From positions 1-10,258 of the forward strand of contig DATCHW010000284.1 of assembly GCA_036508135.1 (NCBI GenBank): a DNA stretch of 10,258 nt, in the 5' to 3' direction. The position numbers were made by a program, and so were the translations under genes. This document shows, piece after piece, positions 1 to 6,331 of the stretch (the first letter of the stretch is position 1; each line of letters opens with the position of its first letter). The DNA is from DATCHW01 sp036508135. Its GTDB lineage: Bacteria; Bacteroidota; Ignavibacteria; Tepidaquicellales; Tepidaquicellaceae. The notes below the pieces were generated by a model that saw only the letters and a list, made by a program, of their open reading frames with translations, was not told the origin of the DNA and made no database searches.

Positions 1-113
1 GAAGTTCTACAATTTTCAATTGCAGACATAGCCTTATATTGTACAAGAGTAAGTTTGTGGTTATTACGATATTCTGAACTATATTTAAGAAAAATATCTT
101 GAATTTCAGGCAT
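1..113 (-). CDS. IS91-family transposase, N-terminal part (runs off the left edge)
   Basis: The minus-strand reading frame begins at ATG 113-111 and stays open to the window edge, giving about 37 residues that start MPEIQDIFLKYSSEYR and end near AIENCRTS. The pattern of a short helical start, a tract like HKLTLVQYKAMSAIENCRT and, in the family, a following zinc-binding Cys/His region is typical of the N terminus of IS91-type (Y2/HUH, rolling-circle) transposases. The catalytic part lies outside the window. The start codon lies inside the end of the upstream integrase frame (ATGCCTGA, 8-bp overlap), so the two genes were translationally coupled. Integrase-transposase pairs of this kind are common in Firmicute IS91-like elements. 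The family call rests on recognition of a short segment only. Confidence 0.6.
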   Translation of the reverse strand, partial: MPEIQDIFLKYSSEYRNNHKLTLVQYKAMSAIENCRT

Positions 114-297
114 TGGTTTTCTCCGTTTCTGTTAACATATCGAGAGGACTACATACATTTAACGATTCAATTTTTAGTAAATGTAAGTAAATACAGGTTG
201 TTCTGATATTTGAATGACCTAGTAGTTGTTTGATATGATATATATTTGTGCCTGACTCAAGTAAGTGAGTTGCAAAACTATGCCTTAGTAAATCCAA
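106..297 (-). pseudogene. IS91-associated tyrosine integrase, C-terminal remnant
   Basis: The remnant encodes about 60 residues that carry only the second half of a tyrosine recombinase catalytic domain. It has LLRHSFATHLLESG (the Arg-His of the HxxR box), LLGHSNIRTT (third His box) and the Tyr in CIYLHL, nine residues after the His. The end, SPLDML, is typical of integrases that accompany IS91-like transposases. The N-terminal domain and the first catalytic Arg are missing. Upstream the frame passes through the palindrome of the neighbouring element and meets a TAA stop in its inverted repeat (318-316), so the apparent TTG start is not a true start. The stop overlaps the transposase start. 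The break falls at the codons for LLRH, the same motif at which the unrelated integrase remnant on the other side of the element is broken. Confidence 0.8.
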
Positions 298-315
298 ACG
301 TTTGGATTTGCTTCG
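284..315. repeat. Left 32-bp direct repeat with 20-bp palindrome (attL-like)
   Basis: The repeat consists of CTTAGT (284-289), the perfect palindrome AAATCCAAACGTTTGGATTT (290-309) and GCTTCG (310-315). It recurs at 3765-3796 with a single change (CTTAGA). GTTTGGATTT (300-309), the 6-bp spacer GCTTCG and TTATCCAAAC (316-325) together look like a tyrosine recombinase core site: inverted arms around a 6-bp crossover region. The left half of the repeat also supplies the LLRH codons of the flanking integrase remnant on the minus strand. Confidence 0.85.
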
Positions 316-403
316 TTATCCAAACCTTTATAAAATCCAAACCTTTTTAAACAAATACCTGATTTTACTCGATTGGGACTAAAAAAGGTTTGGATTTTAT
401 TTT
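316..403. repeat. Left inverted repeat of the RIT element
   Basis: This stretch matches the reverse complement of 3677-3764 over 88 bp with about 6 mismatches. It contains three copies of the motif ATCCAAAC in defined order: 316-325 (forward), 333-342 (forward) and 388-397 (inverted). They are separated by 7 and 45 bp, exactly as at the right end. These are probably binding sites for the element's recombinases. The repeat runs up to the region that must hold the ritA promoter, so recombinase binding could repress transcription; that is inference. Confidence 0.9.
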
Positions 404-446
404 ATTGTGTATGATTATGATATAACACATTTAAGGAGGTCATACC

Positions 447-1679
447 ATGCATTTTCAAAATCTAGAAGAGCATTACCATGAATTACTCGACTTTTTGGAG
501 GCAAATCATTATTCTCCGTCCTACATCCAAAAATTCAAGACCGTAATCAGAAACATCCTAAAGGATCCGAAAAGAAAAAGGTGGGAATCATACAGGGGCA
601 TCTATCTTGAATACGCTAAAAGATCCCATTCTGAACAGTATCTCCGTCATATGAGAACTGTCATCGGTGCTCTTGAACAGTTCGATCTTTTTGGTGAATA
701 TCCTAATGGAAGGCGGCGACATTCACTTTTAGGCAGAGGTTCTTATCATCTACTAAATCATGAATACCAGGAACTAATTGATTTTTATTGCAAAACAGAA
801 AAAGAACGTGGGAAAAAGCTTACAACAATCCATAGTGAGGCCATGAATGCGGCATCTTTTCTTTATGCCATGCAGAAAAAAGGATTTGAGAGTCTTGATG
901 CTTTCACGGAAGATACTGTACTGTCATTCTTCCTGTCGGACGAGGGTGAGCTGATTAAAAGTTGTTCCTATAAGAAAAACATCAGAGCTGTTTTCAAGGC
1001 AGGTATTTCATGGAAAGAGCGAGAATGCCAAAAGGTGTTATGCTTCCTGCCTCTTCTCCGAGAAATACGAAAGAACATACAGTATCTCACCAAAGAGGAA
1101 GCGCAGAAAATACGTGATACCATAGACAGCTCATCATCTGGAGTTTCTAAGCGCGACAGAGCAATCGGAATGTTACTTCTGCAAACTGGAATCCGCGGAT
1201 GCGACATAGCAGCATTAAAAATGAATTCTATCAACTGGACAGATGAAAAAATCTGGATTGTCCAGCAGAAAACAGAGATTCCACTGGAACTTCCATTAAT
1301 GCCGATTGTAGGTAATGCTATTTATGACTATGTAACGACAGAGCGCCCTGATTCAGACCACAGTTTCCTTTTCCTAAGTGAGACAAGACCATTTACACCG
1401 CTGGCTAGCCGTAGCATTGGAAGTATAGTTGCAAAAATACTTCGTATGGTCGGAATTCGTCAGGATAAGGGAGCTCGCAAGGGTACTCATATATTCCGAC
1501 ACTATCTAGCATCCTGCCTTATGAGTAACGGAATACCGCAGCCGATAATCAGCCGTACACTTGGCCACACATCACCAGACTCATTGGAACCATACTTGAG
1601 AGCAGACTTCGTTCATCTAAAGGAATGTGCACTCAGCATTGAGAAATTCTCTGTTGCAGAGGATGTGTTTGCCCAATGA
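447..1679 (+). CDS. Tyrosine recombinase, first of trio (RitA-like)
   Basis: This 410-aa tyrosine recombinase is one of the three that should together catalyse cutting and rejoining at the element ends. The catalytic domain fills roughly residues 210-400 and has a full set of active-site residues: Arg250 (TGIRGCDIAAL), probable beta-hairpin Lys275, His348 and Arg351 (HIFRHYLAS), His374 (LGHTS) and nucleophile Tyr383 (EPYLRADF), nine residues after the His as usual. Residues 1-200 form a long helical N-terminal part for DNA binding. The ATG at 447 follows AAGGAGGT (433-440) by 6 nt. AT-rich TATGAT and GATATAA stretches at 410-424 offer -10 boxes, but no clear -35 box is visible. The stop overlaps the next start in ATGA (1676-1679), so the trio is one translationally coupled operon. 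The length fits RitA of RIT elements. The order-based name is inference. Confidence 0.88.
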   Translation: MHFQNLEEHYHELLDFLEANHYSPSYIQKFKTVIRNILKDPKRKRWESYRGIYLEYAKRSHSEQYLRHMRTVIGALEQFDLFGEYPNGRRRHSLLGRGSYHLLNHEYQELIDFYCKTEKERGKKLTTIHSEAMNAASFLYAMQKKGFESLDAFTEDTVLSFFLSDEGELIKSCSYKKNIRAVFKAGISWKERECQKVLCFLPLLREIRKNIQYLTKEEAQKIRDTIDSSSSGVSKRDRAIGMLLLQTGIRGCDIAALKMNSINWTDEKIWIVQQKTEIPLELPLMPIVGNAIYDYVTTERPDSDHSFLFLSETRPFTPLASRSIGSIVAKILRMVGIRQDKGARKGTHIFRHYLASCLMSNGIPQPIISRTLGHTSPDSLEPYLRADFVHLKECALSIEKFSVAEDVFAQ

Positions 1680-2647
1680 GAAGTTTTCAGTCATCCATAG
1701 CACCACTCATACAGTCGTTCATAAGATACCGAAAGGCATCCGATCACTGGAATGAATCTTCCTCTGAGCCGAATCTCCTCATCTTTGAACGCTACTGCCT
1801 CATGAACTATCCAGGTTTCACGGAATTGACGCAGAAAATGGTAGACAACTGGTGCCGTCAGCGTGATACGGAATTAAACGAATCATGCCGCGTAAGGATT
1901 GGACCAGTAGTTGGTTTTGTACGCTATCTAAAAGAACGGGGGCTTACGAGTATCTATGAACCAGTCATTCCGAAGAAAGAGCCTCGTATATATATACCAC
2001 ACGCTTTCACCGAACAGGAACTTACAAATTTCTTCTGTGAATGCGATAGTTTGGGGGTACATCCACGAAATGAGCCTGTACTTACGAGAAAGCTGACTGT
2101 CCCAGTATTCTTCCGACTACTCTATTCAAGTGGTATACGTACCACCGAGGCTAGACTACTCCGAAAAACAGATGTGGATATGGAACACGGCATCCTGAAT
2201 ATCCGTTATTCGAAGGGACGTAACCAGCACTATATCGCGTTACATGATTCTATGTTGGAACTGATACGTAAGTATGATATTGCTATCGAAAAGATACGCC
2301 CAGACAGAACTTATTTTTTCCCAGCCAGAAACGATTCCTTCCACAAGCGCTCATGGGTTCAGAAGAACTTCCATGATATCTGGTATGGGGTAAACAAGGC
2401 ACATGCCGTCGCCTATGAGCTGAGACACCACTACGCGGTAAAAAATATAAACCGATGGGCTGGTCTAGGCGTTACCTTTAATGACAAGCTTCTGTACCTT
2501 AGCAAGAGTATGGGACATACCACGATAGAAAGCACAAAGTACTATTATTCCATCGTACCTGGTCTATCTCAGATCCTCAGGGAAAAGACTGAAACAGGGT
2601 TCGACTGGATTGTACCGGAGGTAGAAGATGATGAAAGCAACGAATGA
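1676..2647 (+). CDS. Tyrosine recombinase, second of trio (RitB-like)
   Basis: This 323-aa recombinase is the smallest of the trio. Its catalytic residues are Arg155 (SSGIRTTEARLL), Lys180 (RYSKGRNQH), Arg250 (YELRHHYA), His281 (MGHTTIEST) and a probable nucleophile Tyr290 within a YYY run (289-291), nine residues after the His. The first position of the HxxR box is Tyr247 instead of His, unlike both partners. This substitution may be tolerated or may mark a division of labour inside the complex. Residues 1-100 form the N-terminal helical DNA-binding part (MRSFQSSIAPLIQSFIRYRK onward). The start overlaps the ritA stop by 4 nt. Its nearest purine-rich tract (1657-1662) is rather far away, so translation probably depends on coupling. 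The end overlaps the third gene by about 20 nt. The length matches RitB of RIT elements. Confidence 0.86.
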   Translation: MRSFQSSIAPLIQSFIRYRKASDHWNESSSEPNLLIFERYCLMNYPGFTELTQKMVDNWCRQRDTELNESCRVRIGPVVGFVRYLKERGLTSIYEPVIPKKEPRIYIPHAFTEQELTNFFCECDSLGVHPRNEPVLTRKLTVPVFFRLLYSSGIRTTEARLLRKTDVDMEHGILNIRYSKGRNQHYIALHDSMLELIRKYDIAIEKIRPDRTYFFPARNDSFHKRSWVQKNFHDIWYGVNKAHAVAYELRHHYAVKNINRWAGLGVTFNDKLLYLSKSMGHTTIESTKYYYSIVPGLSQILREKTETGFDWIVPEVEDDESNE

Positions 2648-3677
2648 ATCGGTAGAGATTGCACGTCACATTTCTAAATTTTTCAATGAATATGTACCTT
2701 CCCGGAAAACAAACAGCTGTCATACCATGAAGGCGTACCAGTATGCACTGCAACTGTATGTCAGTTTCCTTGAATCTGAAAAAAAGGTAGTCCGGACTGA
2801 TTTTGGAAGTAAATGGTTTGAACGATCCGTCATTGAGGAGTGGCTGACCTGGCTTAAGAAGGTGCGTGTCTGCAGCTCTGAGACCTGCAATAACCGGCTG
2901 GCATCCCTGCGAATCTTTCTGAAATATCTTGGAAGCCGAAACGTAAAATACCTGTATCTATATCAGGAAGCCTATGAAATTCCACGTAGAAAAACGCAGA
3001 AAAAAAAGGTGACAGGATTGAGCCGCAATGCCGTCAAAGCGCTGTTGGAGGCTCCAAATTTGTCAACGCATTCTGGCAAGAGGGATCTTGTATTCATGAT
3101 ACTATTGTACAGTACGGCAACCCGACTGGATGAAATACTCTCACTGAAGAATAGCCAACTTTATCTGGATAAGGAAAATCCATACGTTACAGTCATCGGT
3201 AAGGGAAATAAAATTCGCACACTCTATCTATTGCCTAAAGCAGTTGCACATTTGAAGAAATACCTGGTTGAATTCCATGGAAAGATATCTGATCCAGAAG
3301 CATATGTATTTTATTCCAGAAACACTGGAACACATGGAAAAATGACACAACCCGCAATAGCAAAGATGCTGAAAAAATATGCGATGGAAGCTCATAAATC
3401 CTGCACTGATGTACCTATAACCCTTCATGCTCACCAGTATCGACATGCCAAGGCATCTCATTGGCTGGAGGATGGTATGAATATCGTTCAGATTTCATTT
3501 TTACTGGGACATGAGCAGCTCCAGACGACAATGATGTATCTCGACATAACGACAGAAGATTCTGCAAAAGCACTTGCTACTCTAGAAAGTGAAAATGATA
3601 GAAAAGTGACTCCAAAATGGAAAAACGCAGATGGCTCATTGGTAAATTTTTGCGGGCTTGGCAATAAAAAAAAATGA
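2628..3677 (+). CDS. Tyrosine recombinase, third of trio (RitC-like)
   Basis: This 349-aa recombinase has a SAM-like N-terminal domain (about residues 10-115, with TMKAYQYALQLYVSFLE and RLASLRIFLKYL). The catalytic domain has Arg166 (TATRLDEILSL), Lys192 (GKGNKIRTLYL), His269 and Arg272 (HQYRHAKASHWL), His295 (LLGHEQLQTT) and Tyr304 (MMYLDI). The active site is complete, and the domain resembles XerC/D and Int more closely than those of its two partners do. GGAGG at 2617-2621 serves the start. ATG 2628 (6-nt spacing) and ATG 2631 (9-nt spacing) are both possible. The gene overlaps the end of ritB by 17-20 nt. Its TGA stop is the first base pair of the right inverted repeat, so the element has no spare sequence. 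The C-terminal tail is basic and ends in three lysines. Confidence 0.88.
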   Translation: MMKATNESVEIARHISKFFNEYVPSRKTNSCHTMKAYQYALQLYVSFLESEKKVVRTDFGSKWFERSVIEEWLTWLKKVRVCSSETCNNRLASLRIFLKYLGSRNVKYLYLYQEAYEIPRRKTQKKKVTGLSRNAVKALLEAPNLSTHSGKRDLVFMILLYSTATRLDEILSLKNSQLYLDKENPYVTVIGKGNKIRTLYLLPKAVAHLKKYLVEFHGKISDPEAYVFYSRNTGTHGKMTQPAIAKMLKKYAMEAHKSCTDVPITLHAHQYRHAKASHWLEDGMNIVQISFLLGHEQLQTTMMYLDITTEDSAKALATLESENDRKVTPKWKNADGSLVNFCGLGNKKK

Positions 3678-3764
3678 AAATAAAATCCAAACCTATTTTA
3701 TTCACAATCGAGTAAAACCAGGTACTTATTTAAAAAGGTTTGGATTTTATAAAGGTTTGGATAA
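3677..3764. repeat. Right inverted repeat of the RIT element
   Basis: This is the reverse complement of 316-403 with about 6 differences over 88 bp. ATCCAAAC motifs lie at 3683-3692 (forward), 3738-3747 (inverted) and 3755-3764 (inverted), with 45-bp and 7-bp gaps identical to the left end. GTTTGGATAA (3755-3764), CTTAGA (3765-3770) and AAATCCAAAC (3771-3780) form the right-hand core-like site. Confidence 0.9.
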
Positions 3765-3796
3765 CTTAGAAAATCCAAACGTTTGGATTTGCTTCG
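3765..3796. repeat. Right 32-bp direct repeat with 20-bp palindrome (attR-like)
   Basis: The repeat consists of CTTAGA (3765-3770), the same perfect 20-bp palindrome (3771-3790) and GCTTCG (3791-3796). It is identical to 284-315 except at one position. The last bases read CTT CGG in frame with the downstream integrase remnant (LLRH codons). Confidence 0.85.
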
Positions 3797-3956
3797 GCAT
3801 ACTTATGCAACTTTGTTGATATCAAATGGAATGGATTTTAAAACTGCTGCTGAGTTGTTGGGCCACGACGTTCAAGAAACTTATAGAACCTACTCCCACG
3901 TAACAAATGATATGCTTAAAAATGCCGCTAAAAAAATAGACGAAATTTTTAAGTAA
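3783..3956 (+). pseudogene. Phage/ICE-type tyrosine integrase, C-terminal remnant
   Basis: The frame reads LDLLRHTYATLLISNGMDF, then TAAELLGHDVQETYRTYSHV, and ends NAAKKIDEIFK with TAA at 3954-3956. It keeps the Arg-His of the HxxR box, the LLGH box and the catalytic Tyr in TYRTYSHV, as in integrases of Firmicute phages and integrative elements. Everything upstream of LLRH is gone: the frame enters the 20-bp palindrome and meets TAA at 3762-3764. It differs clearly from the integrase remnant at the left end (RHTYATLLISNG versus RHSFATHLLESG), so these are remains of two genes. It points toward the broken pilB gene about 85 bp away, as expected for an integrase next to its attachment site. Confidence 0.82.
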
Positions 3957-4043
3957 TTTTTTTAAATTTTATTTTTGACGAATCTTTTGACGAACATCAA
4001 TAAAACATAGAAAATTCAACACCTAACAAAGTATATAGGTATC
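3957..4043. other. Probable integration junction (att region) against pilB
   Basis: The stretch between the integrase remnant and the point where pilB similarity stops (about 4040) holds no gene. It contains a direct repeat, TTTTGACGAA, at 3973-3982 and 3985-3994 (12-bp period), which could be an integrase arm-type site. The pilB frame matches the family up to RQD (4041-4049) and then continues as TYILC and a stop instead of the expected proline-aspartate and Walker B region. An abrupt change at a conserved codon next to an integrase end is what an attL or attR junction looks like. The exact crossover bases cannot be fixed without the other end. Confidence 0.5.
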
Positions 4044-5180
4044 TTGCCGCAAAATACTCCTTAACCCATTTGAAAATGTAAGACCCGCCTTATTATTTAC
4101 ATTTACTTGATTAATTCTAGGCATATTATATTCTATAGGATCCTCTATAGTAATAATATTTTTGCTTTTACAATTAATTTCATTTAGTAATGCATATAAT
4201 GTTGTTGATTTCCCACTTCCTGTAGGTCCTGCAACTATTATCATTCCGTGAGAAAGTTTTAATATGTCCCTTAAAAGCATAACTTTATCTAAGCTAAAGC
4301 CTAATGAGTCTAAATTAATGAATCTCTCAGCTTTGTATAAAACTCTTATAACTACCTTCTCTCCATATATTGTTGGAAGCGAGGATACCCTAAAATCGTA
4401 GTCTATTCCATCTATATTTTCAGTTATTTTGCCATCTAGAGGGATTAACTTCGTAGCTATATCCATATTTGCCATGATTTTTATTCTTGTACATAATGAC
4501 TTATATACATTACTCGGAACTTGATTTATTTCATTTAGGATGCCATCTACTCTCATGCGAATTATAGCGAAATGTTTAAAAGGCTCAAGATGAATGTCAC
4601 TAGCTTCTGCATTTACAGCTCGTTTTAGTAAGGAGTTTGTTATCCTTATAACAGGTGCATTTTCGGATGGCAAAGCCGAATACCCTTCTTGATTTTTTTG
4701 TTTGGCTTCTAGCATATATTCCTTTTTCATTTCTTCAACTGCCACATCTACAATTTGTTTCCCATAGCAGTTTTCAATAGCTTCCGCAACCTGACTCTCT
4801 AAGGCAAAGAATATTTTAATTTTTTTATTTGTTATAAATTTTAACTCATCAATAACTTTTATCTCGAAGGGATTTGAAAATGCCACATGTACTTCATTAT
4901 TCTTATCATAAAATGGTATTAAATTATACCTAGTAGCTACCTCTTTCGCTATTAGATTAAATACTTGATTTTTTGTGCAAATGGATTCTAAATCAATATA
5001 AGGTATATTAAATTCATTCGCCAATACTACAATAAGCTCATCTAAATTTACTTTCATATCACTCAGAATTATTTGCTCCTCACTGCAATTTCTCTTTAGT
5101 GATAATTCCTTAACTTCCTTAAACCTTTCTATTGTTATTAACTTTCTATTTAATAATACGTGGAGTAATTTTTTTTTCAT
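4023..5180 (-). pseudogene. pilB: PilB/GspE-type secretion ATPase, C-terminally truncated
   Basis: The family comprises cytoplasmic hexameric ATPases that power type IV pilus assembly or type II secretion. Residues 1-140 are the GspE N-terminal domain (MKKKLLHVLLNRKLIT, then IPYIDLESI and HVAFSNPFEIKVIDELKF). Residues 175-300 are the N2 domain (ASDIHLEP, RMRVDGIL, DIATKLIPLDGKI, SSLPTIYGEKVVIRVL). The Walker A motif GPTGSGKST lies at 318-326 and the Asp box TIEDPIEY at 344-351. The protein ends five residues after RQD380 and so lacks Walker B, the His box and the rest of the C-terminal ATPase domain, about 170 residues by family length. It is almost certainly inactive unless the missing half is restored by excision. 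The ATG at 5180 follows AAAGGGA at a normal distance. Whether the system makes pili, drives gliding or takes up DNA cannot be told, because neighbouring pil genes are absent here. Confidence 0.85.
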
Positions 5181-5207
5181 GGTATTTTCCCTTTCTTAAT
5201 ATGTAGA

Positions 5208-5213
5208 ATTATA
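5208..5213 (-). promoter_or_regulatory. Possible -10 box for pilB
   Basis: TATAAT on the minus strand lies 27 bp upstream of the pilB start, with a purine-rich ribosome binding site between them. The -35 position holds only ATGATT or similar, which is weak, so this is a tentative call. Confidence 0.3.
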
Positions 5214-5289
5214 AAACATATTCTATTTGTAATCATTGTCATTTATTGTGATTTTATTCACTTTTATTCGTTTTATGCAAAAAAATGCA

Positions 5290-5327
5290 TAAAAAAAAAC
5301 AACTGTACTATTTATATAGACAGTTGT
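5290..5327 (-). terminator. Rho-independent terminator of dapF
   Basis: Read on the minus strand, ACAACTGT (5327-5320) pairs with ACAGTTGT (5306-5299) around a 13-nt loop and is followed directly by a run of about nine T residues. It begins 8 bp after the dapF stop. A second small dyad follows at 5271-5294 (TTTTATGCA and TGCATAAAA). Confidence 0.8.
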
Positions 5328-5334
5328 ATACATT

Positions 5335-6165
5335 TTAATTCAGAAAAAATTGTCCGTTGAAGATAATTTCTGCAGGTCCCTCCATTAGAACCTCATCCTT
5401 AACAATTTCAATGTTAAGCAATCCACCTGGAACCTGTACTGTTACTTTACCCTCTATATATCCTAGTCTCTTAGCTGCTACCACTGATGCACAACTACCA
5501 GTGCCACAGGCGAGAGTTATTCCTGCACCTCTTTCCCATGTCTTTACCCTAATCATATTTTTGTCTACTACTTCACAAAAGTTTACATTTGTTTTTTCTG
5601 GAAACATTTCGTAATTCTCAATAAATTTTCCTTCCTCCACTTCATAATCTTCATCTTTCCCAAAAACAATAGTATGTGGAACACCCATAAGCAATGATGT
5701 AATATAATATTCCTTGTTGTTGATTTCTAACCTTTTGTTAACTATTTCTACAGGAGATAAAGCCGGAATGCTTTTAGGATTAAATTTATATTTTCCCATG
5801 TTTATTGTTACACCTTGTGCGTAGCCATCTTTAACAGATATACTTGCAAGCTTTACGCCATCACCAGTTTCTATTTTAATTTTTTCACCTGACACATATT
5901 TTTTTTCCCAAACATATTTAGCAAAGCATCTTATGCCATTACCACACATAGACGCATATGAACCATCAGCATTAATAATTACCATCTGTATATCTGCAAT
6001 ATTACTTTTTCTAACCATTAAAATACCATCAGCACCTATTCCGAAATGCCTATCACAAAGTTTAATAGCTAATTCCTCTAAATTGTCATATTTGCCCTCA
6101 AAATCTTCAATAACAACAAAGTCATTTCCCGTTCCCTGCATTTTTGTGAAATTTATAACTTCCAT
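5335..6165 (-). CDS. dapF: Diaminopimelate epimerase
   Basis: The enzyme interconverts LL- and meso-diaminopimelate in the cytoplasm, the penultimate step of lysine synthesis and the source of the cross-linking residue of peptidoglycan. It needs no cofactor and uses two cysteines as acid and base. Both are present: Cys74 (MCGNGIRCFAKY) and Cys220 (TLACGTGSCASV). Other family marks are the start INFTKMQGTGNDFVVIE, the motif DRHFGIGADGIL and the tract MGVPHTIVF. The ATG at 6165 is chosen because AAGGAGGAG (6181-6173) precedes it by 7 nt and because family members begin close to this point. The longer frame to 6207 adds only a basic stretch with no supporting site. The length of 276 aa is normal. 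The gene has its own promoter and terminator and is divergent from rqcH. Confidence 0.97.
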   Translation of the reverse strand: MEVINFTKMQGTGNDFVVIEDFEGKYDNLEELAIKLCDRHFGIGADGILMVRKSNIADIQMVIINADGSYASMCGNGIRCFAKYVWEKKYVSGEKIKIETGDGVKLASISVKDGYAQGVTINMGKYKFNPKSIPALSPVEIVNKRLEINNKEYYITSLLMGVPHTIVFGKDEDYEVEEGKFIENYEMFPEKTNVNFCEVVDKNMIRVKTWERGAGITLACGTGSCASVVAAKRLGYIEGKVTVQVPGGLLNIEIVKDEVLMEGPAEIIFNGQFFLN

Positions 6166-6254
6166 AGAGCTTCTCCTCCTTGCTATGCGCATGTCTCGAC
6201 TTTTCAATAATTTTCTTTAATGGTATACTATTAATGATAGTACATCTTAATAGT

Positions 6255-6282
6255 AGTATATTACATAATATATTATTTGCAA
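6255..6282 (-). promoter_or_regulatory. Probable sigma-A promoter of dapF
   Basis: On the minus strand, TTGCAA (6282-6277) and TATACT (6260-6255) are separated by 16 bp. This would start transcription near 6248 and leave a leader of about 80 nt. The leader contains an imperfect dyad (TATACTATTA near 6224-6233 against TAATAGTAGTATA at 6248-6260), whose role is unknown. The rqcH promoter must lie in the same divergent gap, but no clear pair of boxes stands out for it. Confidence 0.5.
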
Positions 6283-6331
6283 GGCATAAATAAAATTTAT
6301 GATGATTAAACATAATGGAAGGATGATATAT

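Larger units (their letters stand above)
284..3796 (+). mobile_element. RIT-type (recombinase-in-trio) element with terminal repeats
   Basis: Three overlapping tyrosine recombinase genes fill the interior and leave no room for cargo. They are bounded by 88-bp inverted repeats (316-403 and 3677-3764, about 6 mismatches) and, outside these, by 32-bp direct repeats (284-315 and 3765-3796, one mismatch). Three adjacent recombinases of about 410, 320 and 350 aa between long inverted repeats are the published hallmark of RIT elements. Tn554 also has an operon of recombination genes, but with different gene sizes (TnpB about 630 aa, TnpC a small protein). The exact boundary is uncertain. With crossover in the inner 6-bp spacers the element is 316-3764. 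If the palindromes belong to it, it is 290-3790. The genes are visibly richer in G and C than dapF and rqcH, consistent with transfer. All three frames are open and both ends are present, so the element may still be active. Confidence 0.85.

Noticed and set aside
106..297. Small intact integrase-like gene starting at TTG
   Set aside because: It lacks the N-terminal domain and the first catalytic Arg, and the supposed start falls in the palindrome of the neighbouring element; it is a remnant.
284..315. Repeated palindromes as a CRISPR array or iteron-type origin
   Set aside because: There are only paired copies at the two ends of the recombinase unit, with no regular spacers and no replication or cas gene.
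968..1234. 88-aa minus-strand open frame
   Set aside because: It lies wholly inside the first recombinase gene, has no ribosome binding site and resembles no family; it is an antisense shadow.
6165..6207. Longer start for dapF adding 14 residues
   Set aside because: The added residues are a basic stretch not found in the family, and the strong AAGGAGGAG site serves the downstream ATG.
6299..6331. Longer start for rqcH adding 11 residues
   Set aside because: Family proteins begin at the MALDG-like position, and a good ribosome binding site lies just before that ATG.
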